Shown: positions 1-10,004, numbered from the stretch's first letter. The stretch is DNA of 54,503 nt from Nitrosomonadales bacterium (GCA_016218415.1 JACRED010000011.1:1-54503); one strand, 5' to 3'. A program made the numbers and translations. The notes: a model not told the origin generated them from the letters alone.

Positions 1-1427
1 CGTTCTCGGCGTTCTGGCGCACCGTCGAGGTCAGCTGTTCCATGCTCGAGGCGGTTTCTTCCAGGCTCGATGCCTGTTCTTCGGTGCGCTGCGACAGGTC
101 GCTGTTGCCCGCCGCGATCTCCTGCGAGGCGGTGGTGATCGAGTCGGTGCTGCCGCGAACGTCGCCGACCAGTGCCACAAGGTTCAGGTTCATGATCTTC
201 AGAGTGAGTAACAACCTGCCGATCTCGCTTCTGCTGGTGTGCCCGACCTGTGTAGTCAGATCGCCGGAAGCCACCGCATTCGCCAGCTTTGTCGCCTGGT
301 CTATGGGCCGCATAATGGAACGGATCAGGAAGTAGCCTATGCTTGCCGACAGCAGCAGCGTCAGCGCAATCGAATATAAAGCCAGGTCGCGGATACTTTT
401 GTAGTTAGCCTGGGCCGATTCGTACTCGGCCTTGGAGACCATGATCTGGCGTTTGATCAGTGCATCAATATCGCTCTCCGCCTCCTGGTACAGCGCGGCA
501 ATCCTTTCTACTGCGGCGCTTCTTGCTTCGCCGGGGAGGTTCGCACGCAGCGTGCTTATCGCGGGTTTCAACCCCTCGTTGACATAACGGGCGCGATCGG
601 CGGCAAATTTTTCTGCGAGGCTCTGGTCTTCCGGCTGCAAGCCGGTGGTCATGTATTCATCCCACATCAGGCTGACTTGCCCGATATTCTTTTCCACTTC
701 CGAGGTGTTGTTACGTACCGTTTCCGGTGTGCCGCTGATGGAGGTTTCGACCAGCCGGCGGTTTTGCAGCAGCAGCCGCTGGATTTCAGCCAGTTGGCCC
801 ATGGGTATGCTGCGATCTTCATATACGCTCTTTAACCCCTGATTGCTCTGCTTCATCCCGTACAGGCCCAAGGCACCGCCAAACATCAGGCACGCGCCGA
901 AAAAGGAAAATACCAGGATCAGCCGCCACTTGATGTTCAGGTATTGCACCTTGAATAGATTCGCAAGGATTCCGGTCCGGACAGCCTGGCCTTCCCTGAT
1001 GGTCAAATTGCCCTGCTTGCCTTCCCGGAATAGCCGGTACAGATTCTCTGCCGCCATGACTTTATCGCGGCCGGGTTTGGTGCGTACCGACATATAACCG
1101 ATCACACGGTCGCCATCGCGTATCGGCGAGGCATGCGCCTCCACCCAGTAATAATCGCCATTCTTGCAGCGGTTTTTTACGAGTCCTATCCAGGGTTTGC
1201 CTTCCCCCAGGGTCTTCCACAAGTCCGCGTAAGCTTCCGGCGGCATGTCAGGGTGACGAACGATGTTATGCGGCGCACCGAGCAACTCTTCTTCCTGGAA
1301 TCCGCTGATACGGACAAAATCGTCATTGATGAAATTGATGCGTCCCTTGATATCGGTCCGCGATACGATACAGGTATCATCATCCAGCATGATTTCCCGG
1401 TCGGTTATTGGCATATTGATACGCATT
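1..1427 (-). CDS. PAS-containing methyl-accepting chemotaxis protein (partial, C-terminus beyond left edge)
   Basis: Membrane chemoreceptor expected to control a CheA kinase. About 475 codons are present; the signalling tip lies outside the window. Residues ~10-115 form a cytoplasmic PAS domain like that of Aer (FINDDFVRISGF, later NGDYYWVEA). A first membrane segment lies at ~168-190, a helical sensor-like region follows, then a second membrane segment ~345-365, HAMP ~365-418 and the start of the methylation helix (LSQRTEEQASSLEET). A PAS placed before the first membrane segment suggests sensing of an internal redox or small-molecule signal; no cofactor can be read from the sequence. ATG start preceded by AGGTG. 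It is the last gene of the chemosensory run and is separated from cheA by a terminator-like hairpin. Confidence 0.9.
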
Positions 1428-1440
1428 TTTCACCTATCCC

Positions 1441-1466
1441 ATAAACAACCCCACCCTTGGGGCGGG
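1441..1466 (-). terminator. Terminator-like hairpin between cheA and the PAS receptor
   Basis: Read on the minus strand, a 7-bp stem CCCGCCC/GGGTGGG (one G-T pair) with a CAA loop is followed by GTTGTTTAT. It sits about 60 nt past the long cheA leader region and only ~14 nt before the receptor start codon, so it could end the cheA transcript or act as an attenuator for the receptor gene. Confidence 0.5.
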
Positions 1467-1564
1467 TTAATAAATATCATGCTCTGCTCCATACACGCAG
1501 ATAACGGCATGAAAGCAAACTGGCAAGCACTCAGAGTAGCTGAGCCTCTCGAGGCGCAGTTTTG

Positions 1565-3700
1565 TTACGCCATTTTAACCAGCGCCGCAACATCCATGAT
1601 CATGGCGACACGGCCATCGCCCATGATGGTCGCTCCCGATACACCGGGCACCTTGCGGTAGTTGGTTTCCAGGCTTTTGATCACCACCTGGTGCTGCCCG
1701 ACCAGTTCATCCACGAACAAGGCAACTTTCTTGCCTTCCGTCTCCAGCAAAACCAGTATGCCCTCGGCTGGATCGGTGATCCGGGTCTGGATATTGAACA
1801 CCTGGTGCAGGGCAATCAGAGGCAGATATTCTCCGCGCACATGCACCACCTGCCCCTGCTGCCCGCTGATCCCGTTGATTTCCCCGGCCTTGGGCTGAAA
1901 AGACTCGACAATAAAGCTGAGCGGAATGATGTAAACCTGATCGCCGACGCTGATGGACATGCCGTCCAATATGGCCAATGTCAGCGGCAAACGGATAGAA
2001 ACCGTGGAGCCCTGGCCCTGCCGGGAGGTGACATCTACCCGGCCGCCGATGCTCTCGATATTCTTCTTGACCACATCCATGCCGACACCGCGACCGGAAA
2101 CATCCGTGATGGCGATGGCGGTGGAAAATCCCGGTGCATAAATCAATTGCCAGACTTCGTTATCGCTCATGCCGTCGCTAACCGGCATTCCTTTTTCCCT
2201 GGCCTTGGCGAGTATGCGTTCACGGTTCAAACCGGCGCCGTCATCCGACACCTCGATGATGATGCCGCCGCCCTGATGGGCTGCCAGCAGCGTGATGGTT
2301 CCCTGCGGGTCTTTGCCCTTGGCGATGCGGTCTTCCGGCAATTCGAGGCCGTGATCCAGGCTGTTGCGCACCAGATGCGTGAGCGGATCGCTGATTTTTT
2401 CTATCAATCCCTTGTCCAGCTCGGTACCCTCGCCGATGATCTTGAGCTGCACTTTCTTGTTGAGCTTGACCGCGCTGTCGCGCACCACCCGCTGGAAGCG
2501 GCTGAACACGAGATTGATCGGCATCATGCGCACCGACATGACGGCATCCTGCAGGTCGCGGGTATTGCGCTGAAGTTGTCCCAATCCGTTGATCAGCCGT
2601 TCATGCAACACCGGATCCATGCCGGATACGGTTTCTGCCAGCATGGACTGGGTGATCACCAGCTCGCCGACCAGATTAATCATATTGTCGACTTTGCCGA
2701 CACTGACACGAATGGACGATTCTCCGCCAGTTGCGGTGGCCACCTTGTCGGTTGCGCGACGCTGCGGGATCACCTCCTCGCTTGGCAGGGCAGACTCGGC
2801 AGCTTGCGGACGCTTCCCCACATCCCCAAAAAAACCGTATCCCTGCGCGTCCTCGATGGTCAGCCTGAGCGGCTCCGGCTCGACGAAGAAGCCATACCCA
2901 TCGTCCTCGGACACGCCGGTGGTGGCAATTCCGATCGGGGTTCCGCTTTGCCCGGTCTCCACAAAAAGACCATAACTCTGCTCAACAGCAAGCGCATCAT
3001 CAAATGCGTCGCTTTCTGTCTCCTCGATCGTCAGATCCTTCGGCTTGACGAAGAAGGAAAATATTTCGCGCAATTCCGCTTCCGAAGCATAGGCGGTCAG
3101 CGATAGCGTCACTTCATCGGCGGAGATCTTTTTATCCTTCACCGACCCGAGATTTGCCAGGTCTTCCAACAGATTATTCAGGTGGTCTTCGCCAGGGAAT
3201 TCAGTAGGCGTCTTGGCAAACCTGATTTGATACCTATGCTGTGCGGCCGGTTGTGGCACCGCCGCCGTGCTTGATGCCTGACGACTGGCAAGCGGCTTGT
3301 CGCTTGCCACTGTTCCATTGGTCAGACGCTCCAGCCTGGCGCGAATCTCCAGAGAGGCAGCTTCGTCGGCAACCGTACCGTTCTGGTGTGCATCCAGCAA
3401 ACCGCGCAGCACATCGCCCGCCTGCAGAAAGGCATCCACCATCTCGTGGGTGATCGCGATCTCGTTTTTCCTGATACGGTCCAGCAGCGTTTCCAGAACA
3501 TGGGTTACTTCGGCCATGTCGTTAAAACCAAAGGTGCCGCTTCCCCCTTTGATTGAATGGGCCGCACGGAAGATGGCGTTTAACTGGTCGGGGTCCGGCG
3601 CATCGGGATCCACTGCGAGCAGCAAACTTTCCATGCTCGCAAGATGCTCGGCAGACTCCTCAAAAAACACCTGGTAAAACTGGCTCATGTCGATGGACAT
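1565..3700 (-). CDS. cheA: Chemotaxis histidine kinase CheA (711 aa)
   Basis: Two-component kinase that phosphorylates a CheY in response to receptors. Domains in order: Hpt ~1-105 with phospho-accepting His48 (AAHSIKGGSGTFG); a compact domain ~155-227 in the position of the CheY-binding P2 domain; an unusual acidic linker ~228-325; dimerisation ~330-395; HATPase ~400-570 with N box NSLDHG (446-451), DDGAGLN and GRGVGMD; CheW-like domain ~575-711. The linker carries YGLF (243-246) and two YGFF motifs (269-272, 288-291) in an acidic, repeated context. It has no C-terminal receiver, unlike the other two CheA proteins of the cluster. A dedicated CheY gene lies directly upstream in the transcript. 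ATG 3700 is used; an in-frame ATG at 3688 is an alternative. Confidence 0.95.
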   Translation of the reverse strand: MSIDMSQFYQVFFEESAEHLASMESLLLAVDPDAPDPDQLNAIFRAAHSIKGGSGTFGFNDMAEVTHVLETLLDRIRKNEIAITHEMVDAFLQAGDVLRGLLDAHQNGTVADEAASLEIRARLERLTNGTVASDKPLASRQASSTAAVPQPAAQHRYQIRFAKTPTEFPGEDHLNNLLEDLANLGSVKDKKISADEVTLSLTAYASEAELREIFSFFVKPKDLTIEETESDAFDDALAVEQSYGLFVETGQSGTPIGIATTGVSEDDGYGFFVEPEPLRLTIEDAQGYGFFGDVGKRPQAAESALPSEEVIPQRRATDKVATATGGESSIRVSVGKVDNMINLVGELVITQSMLAETVSGMDPVLHERLINGLGQLQRNTRDLQDAVMSVRMMPINLVFSRFQRVVRDSAVKLNKKVQLKIIGEGTELDKGLIEKISDPLTHLVRNSLDHGLELPEDRIAKGKDPQGTITLLAAHQGGGIIIEVSDDGAGLNRERILAKAREKGMPVSDGMSDNEVWQLIYAPGFSTAIAITDVSGRGVGMDVVKKNIESIGGRVDVTSRQGQGSTVSIRLPLTLAILDGMSISVGDQVYIIPLSFIVESFQPKAGEINGISGQQGQVVHVRGEYLPLIALHQVFNIQTRITDPAEGILVLLETEGKKVALFVDELVGQHQVVIKSLETNYRKVPGVSGATIMGDGRVAMIMDVAALVKMA

Positions 3701-3773
3701 CGGCTTTTCCCTGGAGTTGCGAGATGGAGAATTCTGGCAGGTGTGCAGTCGCGGGAGCGACTGCGTACTGGCC

Positions 3774-4145
3774 TTAGCCTATCACCTTTTTGACGACTTC
3801 CAGCAGCTTGTGCGGATCGAAGGGTTTGACCAGCCAGCCGGTCGCACCCGACGACCTGCCCTGCGACTTCATCGCATCGCTGGATTCGGTGGTCAGCATC
3901 AGGATGGGCACCGTTGCAAACTGCGGCATGCCGCGCAGAGTCTTGATCAGCGTCAATCCATCCATGACAGGCATATTCTGGTCGGTCAGAATCAGATTGA
4001 TGGCGCTGGCATTGGCGGTCGCCTTGACCAGCCCCTCCTGACCGTCCGCCGCCTCGATGACGGTGTAGCCGGCGGATTTAAGTGTGAAAGCCACCATCTG
4101 TCTGATGGAGGTGGAGTCATCAATAGCTAAAATAGTTTTGGCCAT
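3774..4145 (-). CDS. cheY: CheY-like single-domain response regulator
   Basis: Stand-alone receiver of 123 aa, starting MAKTILAIDDSTSIR. It has the acidic pocket (DD near residues 9-10), the phospho-acceptor Asp in LILTDQNMPVMDG, a conserved Thr in MLTTESS and the Lys in WLVKPFDP. No output domain is present, so it probably acts by binding a motor or another partner. I chose the ATG at 4145 over the upstream in-frame start at 4208 because the family begins at this point and GCGGGA precedes it. It lies between the membrane CheZ-like protein and cheA, so it is the natural substrate of both. Confidence 0.93.
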   Translation of the reverse strand: MAKTILAIDDSTSIRQMVAFTLKSAGYTVIEAADGQEGLVKATANASAINLILTDQNMPVMDGLTLIKTLRGMPQFATVPILMLTTESSDAMKSQGRSSGATGWLVKPFDPHKLLEVVKKVIG

Positions 4146-4179
4146 TTTTTTCCCGCTCAAAAATATAAAGTGGTTTGCA

Positions 4180-4216
4180 GGTAATTTGGGGCCTACACCA
4201 GACTGCATAAATTACC
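4180..4216 (-). repeat. Hairpin-forming inverted repeat in the cheY leader
   Basis: Perfect 8-bp arms GGTAATTT and AAATTACC separated by 21 nt, in the gap between the CheZ-like gene and cheY, about 35 nt before the cheY start. There is no T-tract, so it is not a classical terminator. It could be an mRNA-processing or stability hairpin, or an operator. Confidence 0.4.
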
Positions 4217-4251
4217 CGGAATATGCAATCTGCCTTTCGTTGATGCACACG

Positions 4252-5100
4252 CTAGAACAACTCTATATCACCGGTGCCGAAATCCTTTTGCGCGACGGGA
4301 TTGGCCTTTTGCTTGTCCAGCGTCACGACATGCTTGTCCAGCAAACGATTGTAAGCGGCTATACGCTCCATGTATTCCATCTGGTTCGGGCTATCCACGC
4401 CCTTGCCCATCTCGTTGGCCACTTCCTGCAATGCCGACATGCGCAATCTGGCGTGCTCGATCAACTGCGAGCTCATATCCTGGAATTGCAGCGTCGATAT
4501 CACCACCAATACATTTTGCTCGACATTAGTGCTGATGAGATTCAGCTCCATGGCATTGCTGGCGACAGCTTCGTTAAATGCAGCAAGTTCGGACACGATG
4601 GCCCGGACATGGCGGTTCGACTCCATCACCGCCGCCCTGTCGTCTGCCGTGAGTTTGCCGATGGTGGCCTCTGCGGCTGCCAGCGAAGCGCTGACCTTGT
4701 CCACCACTTCGTGCACTTGCCTGCTGAAATCGCTGGTGCGCCCGGAAAGATCGCGCACCCCGTCCGAAATCAAAATAAAGTTGCTGACCAGCTTGCCAAC
4801 CGCATCGCTCAGGATGGCCTGGGTATTTCCCAGTTCTGTGTGCGCCGAACTCAATTGCTCGGCCAGTTCGTTACCCAATTGCATATGGAAAGCGCTGCTT
4901 TCCTGAAGCGACGAAACCGCTGATTTGTTGCTGTCCTTGGCCTGCTTGAACAAATAAGCCAGGCAGATTACCAATGCCATAAATACCAGCGCATCCGCCA
5001 GAAGGTATCTCATGTTGCTGAAATAAAGGAGTGCGTCCCCTCCCAGCAGGACGGCGCCGATCAATGCGCCGACCATGGCAATGCGAGAATAATCCTTCAT
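4252..5100 (-). CDS. Membrane-anchored CheZ-like chemotaxis protein
   Basis: Protein of 282 aa with two close membrane segments (~8-26 and ~33-51) followed by a long cytoplasmic helical part rich in heptad-like Ala/Ser/Glu stretches. Near the end it has LQFQDMSSQLI (204-214). The pair Asp208/Gln212 has the same spacing and flanks as the catalytic Asp143/Gln147 of CheZ (FQDLTGQVI). The extreme C-terminus, GTGDIELF, resembles the short acidic-hydrophobic tail by which CheZ grips CheY. It lacks the conserved methyl-accepting hairpin tip, so it is not a true receptor, although automated annotation would probably call it one. It sits directly upstream of cheY and cheA. I infer a membrane-tethered CheY-P phosphatase; the catalytic role is not proven. 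Confidence 0.72.
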   Translation of the reverse strand: MKDYSRIAMVGALIGAVLLGGDALLYFSNMRYLLADALVFMALVICLAYLFKQAKDSNKSAVSSLQESSAFHMQLGNELAEQLSSAHTELGNTQAILSDAVGKLVSNFILISDGVRDLSGRTSDFSRQVHEVVDKVSASLAAAEATIGKLTADDRAAVMESNRHVRAIVSELAAFNEAVASNAMELNLISTNVEQNVLVVISTLQFQDMSSQLIEHARLRMSALQEVANEMGKGVDSPNQMEYMERIAAYNRLLDKHVVTLDKQKANPVAQKDFGTGDIELF

Positions 5101-5233
5101 GATTTGTGAACCCCTAGATTTCGTTCGAGCTTTAATGCAATCCCGGTAAAATTTACATGCCCCCTTGCATGATCCCTGCGGCTTGCCAGGCGGATATTAC
5201 CGAGTTTGGGGTAGAACCACAATGCGGCGTTAC

Positions 5234-8110
5234 TCATTCCGCCCCCGCCGAAGCCCCTTGCATCGCACTTTGCACGTGCCTGAGCAAATCAGCGTCGGTA
5301 TATGGCTTGGTCAGGTAAAAGTCGACCCCGGCATTGAGCGCCTGTTCGCGGTGTTTATCCGTGGAACGCGAAGTAATCATGATGACGGGCAAACGGCTGG
5401 TAGCCTCATTCAGGCGCAGATGCTGGGTGAGCTCCAGTCCGTTCATGTTCGGCATCTCCATGTCCGTGCATATCAGGTGCGGCTCGAATGACCCGAGCAC
5501 ACGTATCGCTTCCATCCCGTCACCCGCCCCTTTGACCTCATAGGCCGCATCCTGAAGGAGTTGCATCAGACCCTTGCGCACCGACAGCGAATCATCCACA
5601 ACCAGCACCCGGCGCGCCTTCTTGCGCGCGGCGGCGGCAAGATCGGCGGCGGCGGCCGTGACGGCAATCGGCGAGGCCAGCAATTCCGGCACGTTGAGCA
5701 ATGGCACCAGCGCCCCGTCACCCAGCAGCGTCACCCCCGAAATACCGTGAACATGGGGCAGATATTTACCCATGTTTTTCACCATCACGCTCCGGCTGTC
5801 GACCAGGCGATCCACCAGCACCGCCATCGTGCCTTCCAGGGTGCGGATCAGCACTTTGGGCATCGCCGCATAGCGCTCTGCGCCTGGCGCGGCGGATGGA
5901 TAACCGGTGAGCGGGGTCAAATCACGCACCGGATAGCTTTCGTCGCGCATGGTGAATATCCACCCTTCGTCCGCCGGCGTATTTGCATCACCGGCTGATT
6001 GCGCCCTGCTGATCTGACCCAGGCCGCCCGGGAATGCCTCCTTGATGTAATGGATGGGAACTGCGAACAGCTGCCGTCCGGCTTCCACCAGCAGGGTGTG
6101 CTGGGTAACCAGCGAAGCCTGGAAGCGCAGCACGATCTCGCAACTTTGCCCGGGCTCGGAGCTGAGCTCCACGGTCCCCTTGATATTGGCCAGACGTGTG
6201 GCGACCACATCCATGCCGACACCGCGTCCCGAAATTTCACTGACCTGGTCCCGCGTTGAAAAACCGGGCAGCAACACCAGACGCGCAAGTTCCGGACGCG
6301 ACAGTTGCTGCTCGGCACTGATCAGGTTCTGGCTGATCGCCTTGGCGCGGATACGCTCGTAATCGAGCCCTTTTCCATCATCCCGTATCGTCACGACGAT
6401 GCCCGACCCCTGCCTGGAGAAACCGAGATTGATCGTGCCGTCGGCGGGCTTGCCCGCAGCGATCCGGTCTTCGGGAAGTTCGATGCCATGATCGACCGCA
6501 TTGCGCAACAGATGCAGCAGCGGATCGGCCAGTTTGTTGATCACGTCCCCGTCCACCTGGATTTCGCCGCCCGAGATGATCAGCTCGGCCTGTTTCCCCG
6601 TTTGCTGGCAAGTCTGGCGCACGTTGCGTATCAATCGGGCGCTCAGCACATTGACCGGGGCAAGCCGGGTTGCCACAACCTGGTATTGCAGCTCTTTGTT
6701 GATGTTGGTTTGCTGCGCCACTTCGCCGCGCAAACTGGTCACACCGGCATCGAGACTGTCGGTCATTTCTCTTGCATCGGCGGCCACCTCGACCAGCGTG
6801 CGGGTGGCAGTATGCAGTTCGGTGTAACGATCCATTTCCAGCGGATCGAAAGACTCGTCGTCTTCGGCTCCCGCACGGCTCAGGGACAGGCCGCGCACCA
6901 TTACCAGTTTTTCGATATCGACAACCCGTTGCTGCACCACCGCATTGTGGTCCAGCAACGCTTTGGAACGGGCATTCACGTTCGCCACCAGCGTTTCAAA
7001 ACGCGCGATTTTGGTCGTCATCTCGCCGACCAGGCGGAATATTTCATCCACTGTGCCCACCGGTACACGCAGTGTCGTCTGCTGTTCGCTTTCGGCGGCC
7101 GGTGCGGCGGGCGCAGTCGATTGCGGGGCATTAGCCGGGGCAGGGATGACCTCGACGTTTGCGTCGTCGGCCATATTTGCGATTTCGCCCGACTTGACCT
7201 TGTTCGCCCAGGCAACGATCTCGCTCAGTACTTCGAACGCATTATCCGGCGCTTCCTCGTCGCCGCGCAGATAGCCCACCATTTGCGCCAGGCAGTCGCT
7301 GGCCGCAACCAGCGACCGTCCGAGTGCGCGAGGGGGCTTGACCGGATTCTTCTCGAAATACTCGAGCACGTCCTCGGTATGGTGTCCGAGCGCAGCGATA
7401 CCGCGGATACCGACAATATTCGCCGACCCCTTGAACGAATGCGCGATACGCTTGGCGCTGCGCATATCGTTGACATCGGCCTGGCCTGCCGCAATCCTGG
7501 AAGCCAGCGCCGAAAATTGTTCCACGTTGTGCGGGGCTTCATCGATAAATGCATCGTAAACATCGCGATCGGCATTCTCGGGGACGGCCAGCGAAACATC
7601 CCCGACACCCACGCTGACCGGCGCGCCCGCTTCCGCCAGTTGTGCCGTAAGCTCTTCCGGCACCGCGGGCGGGGTGGTCAGCGACTCCACCAGACCCAGG
7701 CTGGCGTTTTCGTCGAAAGGCTGCGCAAAGCAGGGGGCCGACAGATACTCGGCCAGCGCCATCGAGGCGTCGAAGTTGCCCGGCTCCTGCAAATAGCGGT
7801 CCAGCAACTCCGGCCACCCGAGCAACTGCTGGCAGGCTTGCGCGCGCGCTTCGCCTTCCATGAAGATGATGCCCGGCAATATCGCGCTGAGCGAGTTGCA
7901 CCACGCGTTCAGCCCGGGCATGCCGATCATTTCGGCGGTTTGGCCGATGCGCTCCAGCTGCGCGGCGTAATTTTCCAGCGCCTCCATCAACAGCGGATCG
8001 TCGCCGGCCGCGGTAGCCATCGTGGTGATCCACCGCTCGAAATCGGGTGCGGTTTGCGCAAGTTCCTTGCGCATTTCGGAGAAAAACGGGGTGAGCGCCT
8101 CAATGGACAT
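5234..8110 (-). CDS. Hybrid chemotaxis kinase CheA-REC, ChpA-like (958 aa)
   Basis: Second CheA of the cluster. Residues 1-~120 are Hpt-like in helical pattern but have no HxxKG motif. A functional-looking Hpt at ~180-300 carries His224 (AHSFKGSANIVG). A Pro/Ala linker (~320-345) leads to the dimerisation helices, then a HATPase with N box RNAVDHG (536-542), DDGKGL and GRGVGMD; a CheW domain ~665-815; and a C-terminal receiver ~833-955 with phospho-acceptor Asp883 (CTDMEMPNMNG). The C-terminal receiver and PilJ-type partner receptor mark it as a shortened relative of ChpA/PilL. It follows its PilJ-like receptor in the transcript, in the same order as pilJ-chpA. Confidence 0.93.
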   Translation of the reverse strand: MSIEALTPFFSEMRKELAQTAPDFERWITTMATAAGDDPLLMEALENYAAQLERIGQTAEMIGMPGLNAWCNSLSAILPGIIFMEGEARAQACQQLLGWPELLDRYLQEPGNFDASMALAEYLSAPCFAQPFDENASLGLVESLTTPPAVPEELTAQLAEAGAPVSVGVGDVSLAVPENADRDVYDAFIDEAPHNVEQFSALASRIAAGQADVNDMRSAKRIAHSFKGSANIVGIRGIAALGHHTEDVLEYFEKNPVKPPRALGRSLVAASDCLAQMVGYLRGDEEAPDNAFEVLSEIVAWANKVKSGEIANMADDANVEVIPAPANAPQSTAPAAPAAESEQQTTLRVPVGTVDEIFRLVGEMTTKIARFETLVANVNARSKALLDHNAVVQQRVVDIEKLVMVRGLSLSRAGAEDDESFDPLEMDRYTELHTATRTLVEVAADAREMTDSLDAGVTSLRGEVAQQTNINKELQYQVVATRLAPVNVLSARLIRNVRQTCQQTGKQAELIISGGEIQVDGDVINKLADPLLHLLRNAVDHGIELPEDRIAAGKPADGTINLGFSRQGSGIVVTIRDDGKGLDYERIRAKAISQNLISAEQQLSRPELARLVLLPGFSTRDQVSEISGRGVGMDVVATRLANIKGTVELSSEPGQSCEIVLRFQASLVTQHTLLVEAGRQLFAVPIHYIKEAFPGGLGQISRAQSAGDANTPADEGWIFTMRDESYPVRDLTPLTGYPSAAPGAERYAAMPKVLIRTLEGTMAVLVDRLVDSRSVMVKNMGKYLPHVHGISGVTLLGDGALVPLLNVPELLASPIAVTAAAADLAAAARKKARRVLVVDDSLSVRKGLMQLLQDAAYEVKGAGDGMEAIRVLGSFEPHLICTDMEMPNMNGLELTQHLRLNEATSRLPVIMITSRSTDKHREQALNAGVDFYLTKPYTDADLLRHVQSAMQGASAGAE

Positions 8111-8141
8111 AATTGATCGGTTTTATGCGCTCATCTGACTG

Positions 8142-10004
8142 TCATCGTTTCAGGGGGTCGAAAATCTGCGTCTGACCGCCGTCGGGTTCTTCCGCCGATG
8201 TGGCCGATGACGGCAGCTTGAACACGGATATCGCACCCACCAGTTTTTGCGAGGCTGACACCAGGCTGGCGGCGCTCTGGTTCTGCGCAACCAGCTGTTC
8301 GGCCGTTTTCTGGGTGAATTGCGCGATCTCGTCCGCAGCCGCGCGCAAGACGGCTGCTATCTTGGTTTGCTCGGCAGAACTGGTTGCGATCGTGGCCACC
8401 AACCTCACCAGCCGCGCCGTGGACTCATGCGTCTCGCGCATCCTTTCGCCGGCATCATGCGCCAGCTCGGATTCATTGACGACCTGTTCTATGGTTTTGT
8501 TGACCGTTGCGATCGTGTCGTTGGTCTCGACCTGGATGTTCTGCACCAGGTTGGCGATCTGCCCGGTCGCCTGGCGTGAATTCTCGGCCAGGCGCTGCAC
8601 CTCTTCCGCCACCACCGCGAAACCCCGCCCCGCCTCGCCCGCCATCGCAGCCTGCATTGCGGCATTCAGCGAAAGCACGTGGGTGCGCTCGGAGATGGTA
8701 TTGATCAGATTGACGATCTGCGAGATCTCCTGCGAGCGCTCGCCGAGGCGCTTGATGCGTTTTTCCATTTCGGAAATCGTTTCGCGTATCGCGTTCATAC
8801 CGCTCAATGTCGCCTGCACGGTCTGCATCGCGCTTTCGGTGGACTTGGTGGCTTCCGCCGCCGCGCGGTTGGAATCCCGGGCGAATATCGCCACCTCGCC
8901 GATCGAAGCCATTGCGGTTTCCAGATTGGAGATCAGCCTCACGACGATGACGTCCTCTTCCTTGGCCATGTCGTTGACCACATCCGACTGCTTCTTCATG
9001 CGCTCCGAAGCGGCTTCGACGACACCCGCCACCTTGGTCACATGATGCAGCACCGTCGCCGTGACATCGGTCAGCTGGTTGATGGCATCGCCCAGTGTGC
9101 CGATGATGTCGTCCGTCACCGGCGCGCGCACCGTCAGATCCTTTTGCGCCAATGCGCCCATCGCGGAAAACAATCCGATCACGGAATTGTTGAGGCGCTC
9201 GTTTTCGGCTGCCGTCCTTTTGAGTGAGGCCATGTGTTCATCGATCAGCTTGTCAAATGCACGCCCCAGCGCGCCTGTCTCATCCTGGGCGTTCAGGTTT
9301 ACATGGCCCTCATAGTTTCCCGCTTCGACCCTGGCGATCGCCTGACGCAATTGGTCAAGCGACCCCATGATGCCCCGATAGATCAGGTAGGCGCATATTG
9401 CAAGCGCGGCAAGCGCGATACCCACGGCGATGATGACCGTATCGGTCGCTCCCTGCGATGCTTCGTCCGCAGCCTGTCGCGCCCCGGCCATCTCCTCCGC
9501 GATCAGGTTATTCAACTGCGACTGATCCTGCTTCAGCTTCCTGTACTTCTCGTTAAATTCATTGAACTGCATTTCCGCTGCCGCCGCATCGCTTTGCGCA
9601 AGTACGGCGATATCCTGTGCGGACTTTGCATAACCCTCCACATCGGCACGCACCATGGCGATCGCTTGCCGGGTTTTCTCCGTCAATGCCGCCGAGTTCG
9701 CGATATTGGCCGTGTTGCCGGTCAATGCCTTGAGGTGATCGTTGAAATTCCCGACCGCCTCCTGGTAGGCCGCCGCATCACCGATTCTGGCCTCGCGCAG
9801 CACCTGCAACACATCAGCCCGTATCTCATCGTGCGCCACGTTCACCCGCATGTTGGCATTGAGCAGCGCGGAACTGCCCTGCGTGTTTTCGATGGCTTTG
9901 CCCAGTTCTGTTTTCCCGTAGTAGCCGGCTCCCCCGACAAGCAAAACAAACAGCAGAGTAAGCAAACTGAAGCCGATCAATTTGGCGCGTATCGTTACAA
10001 ACAT
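8142..10004 (-). CDS. PilJ-like methyl-accepting chemotaxis protein (620 aa)
   Basis: Chemoreceptor with a short N-terminal cytoplasmic tail, membrane segment ~8-28, a four-helix-bundle-type periplasmic domain ~30-185, membrane segment ~190-212, HAMP ~210-265 and a long signalling helix. The tip reads [23 protein letters not shown]. Its AGEAGRGF and EEVQRLAE elements match the PilJ class rather than ordinary flagellar receptors (AARAGEQGRGF). Good Shine-Dalgarno CAGGAGAACGTC before the ATG. Together with the neighbouring CheW, regulator and CheA-REC it repeats the pilI-pilJ-chpA order, suggesting an ancient duplication of the Chp module. Confidence 0.92.
   Translation of the reverse strand: MFVTIRAKLIGFSLLTLLFVLLVGGAGYYGKTELGKAIENTQGSSALLNANMRVNVAHDEIRADVLQVLREARIGDAAAYQEAVGNFNDHLKALTGNTANIANSAALTEKTRQAIAMVRADVEGYAKSAQDIAVLAQSDAAAAEMQFNEFNEKYRKLKQDQSQLNNLIAEEMAGARQAADEASQGATDTVIIAVGIALAALAICAYLIYRGIMGSLDQLRQAIARVEAGNYEGHVNLNAQDETGALGRAFDKLIDEHMASLKRTAAENERLNNSVIGLFSAMGALAQKDLTVRAPVTDDIIGTLGDAINQLTDVTATVLHHVTKVAGVVEAASERMKKQSDVVNDMAKEEDVIVVRLISNLETAMASIGEVAIFARDSNRAAAEATKSTESAMQTVQATLSGMNAIRETISEMEKRIKRLGERSQEISQIVNLINTISERTHVLSLNAAMQAAMAGEAGRGFAVVAEEVQRLAENSRQATGQIANLVQNIQVETNDTIATVNKTIEQVVNESELAHDAGERMRETHESTARLVRLVATIATSSAEQTKIAAVLRAAADEIAQFTQKTAEQLVAQNQSAASLVSASQKLVGAISVFKLPSSATSAEEPDGGQTQIFDPLKR

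Noticed and set aside
1562..3106. 514-codon plus-strand frame opposite cheA
   Set aside because: Antisense shadow; cheA motifs on the other strand are complete.
6305..8116. 603-codon open frame on the plus strand opposite the CheA-REC gene
   Set aside because: It mirrors the opposite coding frame, is rich in His/Arg/Gln without any family motif, and has no ribosome site; typical antisense shadow in GC-rich DNA.
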